A stretch of 64,000 nt of DNA from Myxococcus landrumus. Lineage in GTDB: Bacteria; Myxococcota; Myxococcia; Myxococcales; Myxococcaceae. Shown here piece after piece: positions 49,273-58,421 of the stretch; within the stretch, counting starts at the first letter, position 1, and each line of letters starts with the position of its first letter. The stretch lies in assembly GCF_017301635.1 (NCBI RefSeq), contig NZ_CP071091.1, positions 5,716,001 to 5,780,000 on the forward strand, written 5' to 3'. A model generated the notes under the pieces. The model ran no database searches. It was not told where the DNA came from and worked only from the letters and a program-made list of their open reading frames with translations. A program made the position numbers and the translations under genes.

Positions 49273-50712
49273 ATGGACACAAAAGGGCTGAGGACGTTCC
49301 TTGAGATTCCCTACGACGAACTCGAGGAGCGCAACCTGCGGGTGAAGGAGCAGCGCCTGCGGCACGAGTCCCCGGACAAGGTCCGTGAGGAGCGCATCAA
49401 GTACCTGACGGACGAGCGCGCCCTGAAGGCCGTCACCGTGTGCTTCACCGACCTCGAGGGTCGGCTGCACATGCTGGACTACGACAAGAAGTTCCTCCTC
49501 AAGAGCGCCGACAACCTCACCTTCGACGGCTCCTCCATCCGCGGCTTCTCCCAGCAGGCGGAGAGTGATTTGCGCCTGAACGTCGACTGGGGCTCCTTCT
49601 ACTGGCTGCCCTCCGACATCTTCGGCCCCGGCAAGGTGCTGGTGTTCAGCGAGGTCCTGGAGCGCGACGGCACCCCGTACCACTCGGACATGCGCGGCCA
49701 GCTCAAGCGCATCACCGAGGCCATGTACCAGAAGGACGGCACCGTCTTTCACACCGCGCCCGAAGTCGAAGGCTTCCTCTTCAAGGGCCGCGACGCCGAG
49801 CGCCACTACCACGAGACGGGCAAGTTCGACTTCATCTCCACCGGCGGCTACTACCACTCGCTGCCCGGAGACCCGCTGCGCGCCTTCATCGACAAGGCCG
49901 CCGAGGCCCAGCGCGCCATGGGCTTCCAGAACGAGAAGGACCATCCCGAGGTGGCCCCCAGCCAGTTCGAGATGAACTTCACGTACAGCGAGGCGCTCGT
50001 CTCCGCCGACCAGATCCAGCTCTACAAGCTGCTGTGCCGCCAGGTCGCGGCCCAGATGGACACCACCGCCAGCTTCCTCCCGAAGCCGGTGACGGGCGTC
50101 AATGGCAATGGCATGCACATGAACATGTCACTGTCGAAGGGCGGCAAGAACCTGTTCTACGACAAGGCCGGCCAGGACGGCCTGAGCCAGATGGGCTGGG
50201 AGTTCATCGACCGGCTGCTCACCAACGCCAATGACATCTGCCTGGTGCTCAACTCCAGCGTGAATGCGTACCGCCGCCTGGACCCGCACTTCGAGGCGCC
50301 CAACCAAATCAAGGCCAGCGCCAACAACCGCGGCGCCATGGTGCGCATCCCCTACGGCAACGAGCGCTCCGCCCGCGTCGAGTGCCGCTCCGTGGGCCCG
50401 GATGCCAACCCGTACCTGGCCAGCTACGTCCTGCTGCGCACCGGCCTGGAGGGCCCGCAGCCCCAGGAGGACGCGGAGAGCAAGCGCAGCCGCACCCGCT
50501 TCCTGCCCGACAACATCTTCGACGCCGTCCGCCTCTTCAAGGGCAGCCAGTTCATCTCCAGCATCCTGGGCGAGAACGTGCAGGGCAAGTTCGCGGAGCT
50601 CAAGACGGCGTCCGCCGAGCGCTGCCCCAAGCAGCTGGGCACGCGCGTGAAGTACTCCGAAATCCAGTTCCACCACGAGGTCACCAACCAGTACCTCTGG
50701 AGCCAGTTCTAG
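49273..50712 (+). CDS. glnA: Glutamine synthetase (type I fold)
   Basis: A 479-residue enzyme making glutamine from glutamate, ammonia and ATP. 'FDGSSIRGF' is the grasp motif, 'PEVEGFLF' and 'FEMNFTYSEAL' hold metal-binding Glu residues, 'VNGNGMHMNMSL' and 'NRGAMVRIP' the substrate site, and 'RVECRSVGPDANPYL' the ATP/ammonia site. The N-terminus 'MDTKGLRTFLEIPYDELEERN' is an unusual helical extension. The adenylylation loop (NLYxLP) found in GSI-beta enzymes is absent. The ATG at 49273 has GGGAGG nine bases upstream. Its stop codon shares bases with the convergent permease stop. Confidence 0.93.
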   Translation: MDTKGLRTFLEIPYDELEERNLRVKEQRLRHESPDKVREERIKYLTDERALKAVTVCFTDLEGRLHMLDYDKKFLLKSADNLTFDGSSIRGFSQQAESDLRLNVDWGSFYWLPSDIFGPGKVLVFSEVLERDGTPYHSDMRGQLKRITEAMYQKDGTVFHTAPEVEGFLFKGRDAERHYHETGKFDFISTGGYYHSLPGDPLRAFIDKAAEAQRAMGFQNEKDHPEVAPSQFEMNFTYSEALVSADQIQLYKLLCRQVAAQMDTTASFLPKPVTGVNGNGMHMNMSLSKGGKNLFYDKAGQDGLSQMGWEFIDRLLTNANDICLVLNSSVNAYRRLDPHFEAPNQIKASANNRGAMVRIPYGNERSARVECRSVGPDANPYLASYVLLRTGLEGPQPQEDAESKRSRTRFLPDNIFDAVRLFKGSQFISSILGENVQGKFAELKTASAERCPKQLGTRVKYSEIQFHHEVTNQYLWSQF

Positions 50713-51992
50713 GCCCTCGGCCGGGACAGGCCCAGCAGCACCAGGCCCGCCACCAACGCAATCGCGGTGGTGGCGGCCTCCCGGGCGGAAGCGCCGAACC
50801 CCACCAGCGACAGGCCGAACCCCAGCGTGGGCACCGCCAGGAGCGCGTGCACCGGGCGCAGGCCCCGCTCCCTCCGCCATGACAGCCACGCGAGCGACGC
50901 CGCCGTGACGCCGTACTGCATCAGCACGGCGATGCTGGAGAGCGCGAAGAGCTCCGGCAGGTTGCCCAGGTTGACGAAGAACACCACCACCCCCCACGTG
51001 ACGGCCAGCGCCCGAGCGGGCACGCCCCGGGCGGACATCTCATCCAGGCCGAACAGCGTCCTTCCTCCCGACGCCAGCGCGGACAGGTAGCGAGGCGTCG
51101 TCACCATCATCCCCACGCAGATGCCCAGCGCGGACACGCTGGTGCCCGCCGTCACCACGCGCGACAGCCCCGCCCCGCCCCACACGCCCGCGGCCTCGGC
51201 CAGGGGCGCGGTCGACGTGGCCAGGTTCGGCAGCGCCGCGACACACGCCCAGACCAACCCCACGTACAAGAGCACCGCGCCCAGCAGCGAGCCCACCGTG
51301 GCCAGCGGCACGGTGCGCGCCGACGAGCGCACCTGCCCGGCAATCACCGGCACGACTTCGAACCCCTGGTAGGCGAACATCACCGCCAGCCCCGCGCGCA
51401 GCCACGCGCTGTCCGCCAGCCCCACCGTCGGAGGCGCCATGGAGGGCGGCGCCGTCACGGAGGCGAACGCGACGAGCAGCGCCGCCAGCGGCAGCAGCTT
51501 GAGCACCGTGAGCGCCGTCCACGCGCGCGCGGAGACCCGGATGCCCGAGGCGACGATGCCCGCGAACGCCGTGACGAGCGCCGACGCCAGCACGCGCTGC
51601 CCCACCGGGCCCTCCAGCCCCAGCGAGGGCGCCACCGACTGCGACAGCCCCACTATCACCGCGGAGGTGCTCAGGAACGCGCTGACATAGGCCACCCACC
51701 CCACGAGGAAGGCCGCGCGCTCGCCGAAGGCCGCTCGCGCGAAGACCACCGGCCCGCCATCCGAGTCGAAGCGGCGCCCCAGCACGCCGAACGCCAGCGC
51801 CACGGGCACCAGCGCCAGCCCCGTGAGCAGGAAGACGAGCACCGCGCCCATGCCCGGCATTCGCGCGGCGACTCCCGCGGGCGCGAAGAAGATGCCGACG
51901 CCGACGATGCCATTGACCCCCAGCGCCAACAGCTGGATGGGCCCCACCGTGCGCTCCGGTGGCGAGGGGACGGCAACGGTGGAGGCAGTCAC
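50709..51992 (-). CDS. APC-family amino acid permease
   Basis: A 427-residue membrane protein with about 12 hydrophobic segments. The APC hallmark 'GPIQLLALGVNGIVGVGIFFAP' is at the first helix, and 'VMFAYQGFEVVPVIAGQVRS' forms the conserved helix 6 region. It probably imports an amino acid, energised by the proton gradient. It starts with GTG at 51992 after TGAGGCCC. Its stop overlaps the glutamine synthetase stop: TAG on both strands shares the palindrome CTAG (50709-50712), so the genes meet exactly. Confidence 0.85.
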   Translation of the reverse strand: MTASTVAVPSPPERTVGPIQLLALGVNGIVGVGIFFAPAGVAARMPGMGAVLVFLLTGLALVPVALAFGVLGRRFDSDGGPVVFARAAFGERAAFLVGWVAYVSAFLSTSAVIVGLSQSVAPSLGLEGPVGQRVLASALVTAFAGIVASGIRVSARAWTALTVLKLLPLAALLVAFASVTAPPSMAPPTVGLADSAWLRAGLAVMFAYQGFEVVPVIAGQVRSSARTVPLATVGSLLGAVLLYVGLVWACVAALPNLATSTAPLAEAAGVWGGAGLSRVVTAGTSVSALGICVGMMVTTPRYLSALASGGRTLFGLDEMSARGVPARALAVTWGVVVFFVNLGNLPELFALSSIAVLMQYGVTAASLAWLSWRRERGLRPVHALLAVPTLGFGLSLVGFGASAREAATTAIALVAGLVLLGLSRPRA

Positions 51993-52259
51993 GGGCCTCA
52001 GTTCACTACACCCCAGCCCCCGGTACCAAACCGGCCTCCGGGCCCGTGGGAGACGCGGCCGAAAACACTCCCTGGGTCGGTTGGGACGAACCGAGGCCCG
52101 GGCCCATGCGCATCCGCGCGGGAGGTGTGGTCCAATCCCCGCTCGAGGCGGCACGTCGGGGGATTTTCGATATGCCCGCAAGCACCAAGCGTTTCGAGAC
52201 TCTGACGCAGTCCGTTGGCCCTGTCCCGACCTCCTGGGCCCTGTAGCGCGGAGGAAGTC
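51993..52259. promoter_or_regulatory. Promoter region of the first paralogue, with GGCAC-N13-CGATAT and CCTCC elements
   Basis: The region holds a promoter-like pair GGCAC (52150-52154) and CGATATG (52168-52174), the latter 86 bp before the ATG at 52260. A CCTCC block (52230-52234) lies 15 bases before GGAGG (52250-52254) and could pair with it. The same two elements recur upstream of the fourth and fifth copies of the array. Confidence 0.5.
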
Positions 52260-53810
52260 ATGCGACGGTTTGGAATGATGCTGGGGCTCCTGGGCTGCGT
52301 GGGCTGCGCCAACGTGACCCGTGGACTGGCCACCGAGTACAACCCGGAGACGGGGGAGTACGAGGTCCCCACGCACGAGGTCGTCTACCTGGTCCCCGCC
52401 GAGGACGCGATGCGGACGGCCCGGCGCATCCTCGAGGAGGAGCGCTACGACATCCTGGAGAAGGAAGGCGGACTCGAGATGTTCTCCTCCGCCCACGAGC
52501 CGGGCAAGAACCGCCTGGGCCTGCGCAACCACGAGCGCTACTACATCAAGGGCGTGCGGCTCGGGCCGCGGCAGACGCTCGTGCGCGTCTTCCGGCTCAG
52601 CTACAGCGAGATGGAGAACCTCATCGAGGAGGCGCCCAAGCAGTTCAATGACGTCTCCAGCCGGAACAACCGCCTGGACATCCAGGACTCCCAGCACCCC
52701 TTCGACGCGCGGATGGAAGCGAACATGAGCGCGCCGTCGAGCTCGCCGGCCGACTCGAAGTCGATGCCTCGGCAGTCCGCCATGGCGAATGCCTTCCCCA
52801 ATGCGCCGGGCCTCGAGGGCTTCCGCGTGGCGAGCGGCTTCCGCGACATGGGCATCGAGAAGAAGCTCCTGGAGCGCCTGGAGATGGCGCCCGCGCTGGA
52901 GCTGGTGGGTGGCAACAGCCCCGTGCCCATGCGCTCGATGATGATGGAGGGCTGGAGCGAGGCCGGTGAGGCCACCGCCACCATCCCTCCCGATTGCGGA
53001 GCGCCCGTGGATGGCGCCGCGTCGCTGTTCTCCGCGGGCGGCGTGCTGCTCGTCGCCGACCCGCTGGGCACCCAGGAAGTGCCCACCATGGCGCTGCGGA
53101 TGTTGTGTGAGGCCTCGTCCAAGGGGCTGCCCGTGACGCTCGCGCTGTCCATCCCCGTCTCCGAGCAGCCGCTGCTCGAGCGCTACCTCGCCAGCGACGG
53201 CGAGTCGGCGGACGCGCAGGAGCTCCTCTCGGGCAGCGCCTTCTGGCGCCGGATGTATCAAGACGGACGCAGCAGCCGCGCCATGCTCTGGCTCGTCGAG
53301 CAGGCCCGCCGCCTGCGCGCCTCTGGCAAGGACGTGGCCCTCGCCGCCATCGACGCGAACAAGGCGCAGGGCAACGAGCGCGAGGCGCAATTGGCCGAGC
53401 ACCTGCTCAAGGCCCAGGCCGCGCGGCCCCAGGCCTGGACGCTGGCGCTCACCGGCAGCGTGCATGCGCGCACCACCGAGGTGAGCTGGGATGGTGACTT
53501 CCAGCCGATGGGGGCGCGTGTCGCGCGGGCCCTGCCCTCCACGCGCGCCCTGGACGTGGGCTTCCAGCGCGGCACCCAGTTCGCGTGCCGCTACAACGTC
53601 TGGGACGAGGTGGAGTGCAACGTCTTCGCCATCAGCCCGACGCTCGAGGCCCGGCAGTCCTCGAAGCAGGCCGCGGGGCTGGAGGTCTTCGCCACGCCGC
53701 AGCCGCACGGCTTCCATGGCCGACTCTATCTTGGCGCGTTGAACGCCTCGCCGCCGGCGCTCCAGGCGCAGCGACAGGCCACCGCCGCCCACGCACCCGC
53801 GATGAAGTAG
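52260..53810 (+). CDS. Array paralogue 1: lipoprotein with N-terminal small domain and degenerate ChaN/EreA-like domain
   Basis: A 516-residue lipoprotein. The short signal ends in 'LGLLGCVGC', with the acceptor Cys at 13 or 16. Residues 20-125 form a small alpha/beta domain ('TRGLATEYNPETGEYEVPTHEVVYL', 'RTARRILEEERYDILEKEGGLEMFSS', 'ERYYIKG'). The linker at about 130-190 is Ser/Pro-rich. The C-terminal domain has 'GGVLLVADPLGTQEVP', 'SEQPLLERYLAS', 'FWRRMYQDGRSSRAMLWL', 'NEREAQLAEHLL' and 'LTGSVHAR'. This is the order seen in ChaN/EreA-type (Tiki-like) proteins, but GExH has become ADPLG. Subtype GLAT. RBS GGAGG. Own promoter likely. Confidence 0.72.
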   Translation: MRRFGMMLGLLGCVGCANVTRGLATEYNPETGEYEVPTHEVVYLVPAEDAMRTARRILEEERYDILEKEGGLEMFSSAHEPGKNRLGLRNHERYYIKGVRLGPRQTLVRVFRLSYSEMENLIEEAPKQFNDVSSRNNRLDIQDSQHPFDARMEANMSAPSSSPADSKSMPRQSAMANAFPNAPGLEGFRVASGFRDMGIEKKLLERLEMAPALELVGGNSPVPMRSMMMEGWSEAGEATATIPPDCGAPVDGAASLFSAGGVLLVADPLGTQEVPTMALRMLCEASSKGLPVTLALSIPVSEQPLLERYLASDGESADAQELLSGSAFWRRMYQDGRSSRAMLWLVEQARRLRASGKDVALAAIDANKAQGNEREAQLAEHLLKAQAARPQAWTLALTGSVHARTTEVSWDGDFQPMGARVARALPSTRALDVGFQRGTQFACRYNVWDEVECNVFAISPTLEARQSSKQAAGLEVFATPQPHGFHGRLYLGALNASPPALQAQRQATAAHAPAMK

Positions 53811-53837
53811 ACCCACTCACTGGAAGAGGAGGACGTG

Positions 53838-55262
53838 ATGCGACGGTTGGGAATGATTCTGGGGCTCCTGGGCTGCGCGGGGTGCTCCTTCTTCACGAGA
53901 GGCATCTCCCAGCAGTACAACCCGGAGACGGGTGAGTACGAGACGCCCAGGCATGAGGTCGTCTACCTCGCTCCCGCCGAGGACGCGATGATGTCGGCCC
54001 GGCGCATCCTGGATGCACAGGGCTTCGACGTCATCGACAAGGAGGAGGGGATGGCGATGTTCTCCTCCTTCATCCCAGACGTCATCCCTCCCGAGCGCTT
54101 CTACATCCAGGGTGAGCGGCTGGGTCCCCGGCAGTCGCTCATCCGCGTCTTCCGCATCCGGTACAACCAGCTCTCACCCTCCGGCCCGGATGCCACCAGC
54201 CGGGCCGGCCAGAATCCCTGGCCGAACAACCTCCCGACGGACTTCAAGAACATCCCGGGGCTGGAGGGCTACCAGCCGGCGTTCGGCTATCGCGACCTGG
54301 ACATCGAGCAGAAGCTCCTAGCGCTGCTGGAGATGGCACCCGCGCTGGAGCCGGTCGGCGGCAATCCTCCCGTTCACGTCGGCTCGGTCATCATCGAGGA
54401 CTCGGCCGAAGCCGGTGAGGCCACCGCCCTGGTCGCCCCCGAGTGTGGCACTCCCGTGGAGGGCGCCTCGTCCGTGATGAAAGCGGGAGGCGTCCTGCTC
54501 ATGTCCGACCCCCTGGGCACCCAGGAAGTCCCTTCCGCGTTGGTGCGGATGTCGTGCGAGGCCACGTCCCAGGGGCTTCCCGTGACGCTGGCGGTGTCCT
54601 TCCCGTCCTCCGAGCAGCCGCTGTTCGAGCGCTACCTCGCGAGCAACGGCGACGCGGCGGCGGTGCAGGAGCTCCTCACGAGCAGCGCCTTCTGGCGCCG
54701 CACGTATCAAGACGGACGCAGCAGCCGCGCCATGCTCTGGCTCGTCGAGCAGGCCCGCCGCCTGCGCGCCTCCGGCAAGGATGTGGCCCTCGCGGCCATC
54801 GACTCCGACACGCTCCAGGGCAACGAGCGCGAGGCCCAGATGGCGGAGAACCTGCTCAAGGTCCAGGCGTCGCGGCCCCAGGCCTGGACGGTGGCGCTCA
54901 CCGGCAGCATCCATGCGCGCTCCGTCGAGACGAACTGGAATGGCAAGCTCGAGCCCATGGGTGCCCGCGTGGCTCGCGCGCTGCCTTCCACGCGGACCCT
55001 GGACGTGGGCTTCCAGCGCGGCTCCCAGTTCGCCTGCCGCTACAACATCTGGGGCGAGCTGGAGTGCGATGTCTTCGGCATCAGCCCGTCGCAGGAGGCG
55101 CGGCAGTCCTCGAAGCAGGCCGCGGGCCTGGAGCTCTACGCCGCCCAGAAGCCTGACGGCTTCCACGGCCGGCTCTACCTGGGCGCGCTCACGGCGTCTC
55201 CGCCCGCCCTCCAGCCGCAGCGCCAGGCCACGGCGGTGAACCAGGCGCCCGCAGCGAAGTAA
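53838..55262 (+). CDS. Array paralogue 2: lipoprotein, GIS subtype
   Basis: A 474-residue lipoprotein, 27 bp after paralogue 1 and probably on the same transcript, since no promoter-like element lies between them. Lipobox 'LGLLGCAGC'. The N-terminal domain reads 'TRGISQQYNPETGEYETPRHEVVYL' and replaces the 'EPGKNR' stretch of the first subtype with 'FIPDVIPPERFYIQG'. The middle linker is shorter and contains 'NPWPNNLP'. The C-terminal domain keeps 'SDPLGTQEVP', 'YQDGRSSRAMLWL', 'NEREAQMAENLL' and 'LTGSIHAR'. RBS GAGGAGG just before GTG-ATG; the ATG at 53838 is preferred. Confidence 0.72.
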   Translation: MRRLGMILGLLGCAGCSFFTRGISQQYNPETGEYETPRHEVVYLAPAEDAMMSARRILDAQGFDVIDKEEGMAMFSSFIPDVIPPERFYIQGERLGPRQSLIRVFRIRYNQLSPSGPDATSRAGQNPWPNNLPTDFKNIPGLEGYQPAFGYRDLDIEQKLLALLEMAPALEPVGGNPPVHVGSVIIEDSAEAGEATALVAPECGTPVEGASSVMKAGGVLLMSDPLGTQEVPSALVRMSCEATSQGLPVTLAVSFPSSEQPLFERYLASNGDAAAVQELLTSSAFWRRTYQDGRSSRAMLWLVEQARRLRASGKDVALAAIDSDTLQGNEREAQMAENLLKVQASRPQAWTVALTGSIHARSVETNWNGKLEPMGARVARALPSTRTLDVGFQRGSQFACRYNIWGELECDVFGISPSQEARQSSKQAAGLELYAAQKPDGFHGRLYLGALTASPPALQPQRQATAVNQAPAAK

Positions 55263-55324
55263 CAGATGCAACTCAGCGGCTCAGGACCCACGACCTCCTG
55301 GGCCACTGGCTCATGGAGAGAGTG

Positions 55325-56752
55325 ATGCGACGGATTGGAATGGTGCTGGGGCTCCTGGGCTGCATGGGGTGCTCGGTCTTCACGCGAGGGATTTCCACGC
55401 AATACAACCCGGAGACGGGCAAGTACGAGACGCCCACGCACGAGCTCGTCTACTTCTCGCCCGTGGAGGAGGCGATGATGACGGCGCGGGGCCTCCTCGC
55501 GGAGAAGCTGCGGCTCGACGTCCTGGAGCGGGAGGGCGGGCTGGTGATGTACTCCTCCTTCATTCCAGACGTCGTCCCTCCCGAGCGCTACTACATCAAG
55601 GGAGAGCGGCTCGGCCCGCGGCAGTCGCTCGTTCGCATCTTCCGCCTGCGCTACAGGCACCTGTCGAGCGTGGGCGCCCAGGCATCGGACCGGGTCAGCG
55701 GGCAAGCCCCCTTGACCTATCTGCCCCCCATGTCGAGCGAGCTCAAGAACGCCCCGTCACTGGAGGGCTACGAGCCGGCCATCGGCTACCGCGACTTGAG
55801 CCTCGAGCAGAACCTCCTGGAGCTCCTGGAGATGGCGCCCGCGCTGGAGCTCGTCGACGGCAACCCTCCGGTTCACGTCCGCTCGGTGGTGATGGAGGGT
55901 GAAGAGGCCGAGGCCGCCACCGCCGTCCTCGAACCCGAGTGTGGCGCCCCCGTCGCGGGCGCCGCGCCCCTGCTCTCCGCCGGAGGGGTCCTGCTCGTGG
56001 CCGACCCCCTGGGCACGAAGGAAGTGCCGTCCGCGCTGGTGCGGATGGTCTGCGAAGCCTCCGCCCAGGGACTTCCGGTGACGCTCGCGCTGTCCTTCCC
56101 GACGTCCGAACAGCCGATGCTCGACCGCTACCTCGCCAGCAACGGCGGGAATACGGCGGTGCAGGAGTTCCTCACGGGCAGCGCCTTCTGGCGCCGGACG
56201 TATCAGGACGGACGCAGCAGCCGCGCCATGCTCTGGCTCGTCGAGCAGGCCCGCCGCCTTCGCGTGTCCGGCAAGGACGTGGTCCTCGCCGCCATCGACG
56301 CGGACAAGGCGCAGGGCAACACGCGCGAGGCCCAGATGGCGGAGAACCTGCTCAAGGTCCAGGCCTCGCGCCCCCAGGCGTGGACGCTGGCGCTCACCGG
56401 CAGCACCCACTCGCGCACCAAGGCGGTGGACCCGGCGGGTGACTTCGAGTCCATGGGCTCGCGGGTCACGCGGGCCCTGCCCTCCGCGCGCGCCCTGGAC
56501 GTGGGCTTCCGGCGTGGCTCCCAGTTCGTCTGCCGCTTCAGCATCTGGGAAGACGTGGAGTGCAACGTCTTCGGCATCAGCCCGTCGCTCGAGGCGCGAC
56601 AGTCCTCGAAGCAGGGCGACGGCCTGGAGCTCTCCGCCGCCCAGACGCCTCACGGCTTCCATGGCCGGCTCTACCTGGGCGCGCTCACGGCGTCTCCGCC
56701 CGCGCTCCAACCCCAGGCCGCAGCGGTCAAGCCAGCTCCCACCGCGAAGTAG
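55325..56752 (+). CDS. Array paralogue 3: lipoprotein, GIS subtype
   Basis: A 475-residue lipoprotein with lipobox 'LGLLGCMGC'. The N-terminal domain reads 'TRGISTQYNPETGKYETPTHELVYF' and has 'FIPDVVPPERYYIKG', the same subtype as copy 2. The C-terminal domain has 'ADPLGTKEVP', 'SEQPMLDRYLAS', 'FWRRTYQDGRSSR', 'NTREAQMAENLL' and 'LTGSTHSR'. The leader (55263-55324) contains CCTCC (55295-55299), able to pair with the GGAG at 55316-55319, but lacks the CGATATG element. It is probably co-transcribed with copies 1 and 2. Confidence 0.72.
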   Translation: MRRIGMVLGLLGCMGCSVFTRGISTQYNPETGKYETPTHELVYFSPVEEAMMTARGLLAEKLRLDVLEREGGLVMYSSFIPDVVPPERYYIKGERLGPRQSLVRIFRLRYRHLSSVGAQASDRVSGQAPLTYLPPMSSELKNAPSLEGYEPAIGYRDLSLEQNLLELLEMAPALELVDGNPPVHVRSVVMEGEEAEAATAVLEPECGAPVAGAAPLLSAGGVLLVADPLGTKEVPSALVRMVCEASAQGLPVTLALSFPTSEQPMLDRYLASNGGNTAVQEFLTGSAFWRRTYQDGRSSRAMLWLVEQARRLRVSGKDVVLAAIDADKAQGNTREAQMAENLLKVQASRPQAWTLALTGSTHSRTKAVDPAGDFESMGSRVTRALPSARALDVGFRRGSQFVCRFSIWEDVECNVFGISPSLEARQSSKQGDGLELSAAQTPHGFHGRLYLGALTASPPALQPQAAAVKPAPTAK

Positions 56753-56894
56753 CCCCCCTCGTTCAATACCCCTCATCGCGAGGCACCCGCGGACGACACC
56801 GATATGCCTGGAAACCTCCAGGCGTTCCGGCCGTTGATGTCATTCAGCGACCCGGGCGGAGAACCTCCTCTGTCCCGGGCTCGGGGAGAAAGCC
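56753..56894. promoter_or_regulatory. Promoter region of paralogue 4
   Basis: Contains GGCAC (56782-56786) 18 bp before CGATATG (56800-56806), the same spacing as upstream of copy 1, and CCTCC (56864-56868) ahead of GGAG (56885-56888). The CGATATG is 95 bp before the ATG at 56895. Confidence 0.5.
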
Positions 56895-58421
56895 ATGCGA
56901 CGGCTGGGAATGATGCTGGGGCTCCTGGGCTGTATGGGATGCGCGTCCCTCACTCGCGGGCTCGCGACCCGCTACGACCCCGAGACAGGCCAGTACGAGA
57001 CGCCCACGCACGAGGTCGTCTTCCTGGCTCCCGCCGAGGACGCGATGATGACGGCCCGGCGCATCCTGGAGGAGGCGGGCTACGACCTCATGGAGGAGGA
57101 AGGAGGACTCGTGATGTTCTCCTCCTTGCGTGAGCCCGGCCGGAACAAGGCGGGCGTCCGCAACCTCGAGCGCTACTACATCAAGGGCGAGCGGCTCGGC
57201 CCACGGCAGACGCTCGTCCGCGTCTTCCGTCTGGGCTACGGCGAGATGGAGAACCTCGTCGAACAAGCGCCCAGGAGCGAGGCGCTCAAGCGCATCGAGC
57301 AGCGGATGCAGTCCATCGGCGACCATGACGCGGACGGGATTGGGGAGCCGTCGATGGGGTTGAGCAGCCAGGTGGGACGGAGGAGCAGCCCCTTGTCCGT
57401 GGAGAACCCCTTCTTCGGCGCTCCCACGCACGAGGGCTTCCGGATGGTGCGCGGCTACCGCGACGTCGGCGTCGAGCAGAAGCTCCTGGAGCGCCTGGAG
57501 ATGGCGCCCGCGCTGGAGCTGGTGGGTGGCAACAGCCCCGTGCCCATGCGCTCGATGACGCTGGACGGTTGGGCAGAGGCCACCGCTCCCCTGCCGCCCG
57601 AGTGTGGGGTTCCCGTGGACGGCACCTCGTCGCTGTTCTCCGCGGGCGGTGTGCTGCTCGTCGCCGACCCGCTGGGCACCCAGGAAGTGCCCACCGTGGC
57701 GCTGCGGATGTTGTGTGAAGCCTCGTCCAAGGGGCTGCCCGTGACGCTGGCCCTGTCCATCCCCGCCTCCGAGCAGCCGCTGCTCGAGCGCTACCTCGCC
57801 AGCGACGGCGGGCCGATGGACGCACAGGAGCTCCTCTCGGGCAGCGCCTTCTGGCGCCGGATGTATCAAGACGGACGCAGCAGCCGCGCCATGCTCTGGC
57901 TCGTCGAACAGGCCCGTCGCCTGCGCGCCTCCGGCAAGGACGTGGCCCTCGCCGCCATCGACGCGGACAAGGCACAGGGCAACGCGCGCGAGGCCCAGAT
58001 GGCCGAAAACCTGCTCGAGGTCCAGGCCGCGCGGCCCCAGGCCTGGACGCTGGCGCTCACCGGCAGCGTGCATGCGCGCACCACCGAGGTGAGCTGGGAT
58101 GATGACTTCGAGCCGATGGGAGCGCGTGTGGCTCGCGCCCTGCCCTCCACGCGGGCGCTGGACGTGGGCTTCCAGCGCGGCTCCCAGTTCGCCTGCCGCT
58201 ACAACATCTGGGACGAAGTGGAGTGCGATGTCTTCGGCATCAGCCCGACGCTCGAGGCGCGGCAGTCCTCCAAGCAGCCCGCGGGCCTGGAGCTCTTCGC
58301 GACGCAGCAGCCTCACGGCTTCCACGGCCGCCTCTATCTCGGCGCGTTGAATGCCTCGCCTCCGGCCATCCGGGCACAGCGCCAGGCCACGAGCCTGAAC
58401 CAGGGGCCCGCCGCGAAGTAG
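56895..58421 (+). CDS. Array paralogue 4: lipoprotein, GLAT subtype
   Basis: A 508-residue lipoprotein with 'LGLLGCMGC' lipobox. The N-terminal domain reads 'TRGLATRYDPETGQYETPTHEVVFL' with 'REPGRNKAGVRNLERYYIKG', the subtype of copies 1 and 5. The linker has a polar stretch around 'GDHDADGIGEPSMG'. The C-terminal domain has 'ADPLGTQEVP', 'SEQPLLERYLAS', 'FWRRMYQDGRSSR', 'NAREAQMAENLL' and 'LTGSVHARTTEV', and at DNA level is nearly identical to copy 1 over long tracts. It has its own promoter-like element upstream. Confidence 0.72.
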   Translation: MRRLGMMLGLLGCMGCASLTRGLATRYDPETGQYETPTHEVVFLAPAEDAMMTARRILEEAGYDLMEEEGGLVMFSSLREPGRNKAGVRNLERYYIKGERLGPRQTLVRVFRLGYGEMENLVEQAPRSEALKRIEQRMQSIGDHDADGIGEPSMGLSSQVGRRSSPLSVENPFFGAPTHEGFRMVRGYRDVGVEQKLLERLEMAPALELVGGNSPVPMRSMTLDGWAEATAPLPPECGVPVDGTSSLFSAGGVLLVADPLGTQEVPTVALRMLCEASSKGLPVTLALSIPASEQPLLERYLASDGGPMDAQELLSGSAFWRRMYQDGRSSRAMLWLVEQARRLRASGKDVALAAIDADKAQGNAREAQMAENLLEVQAARPQAWTLALTGSVHARTTEVSWDDDFEPMGARVARALPSTRALDVGFQRGSQFACRYNIWDEVECDVFGISPTLEARQSSKQPAGLELFATQQPHGFHGRLYLGALNASPPAIRAQRQATSLNQGPAAK

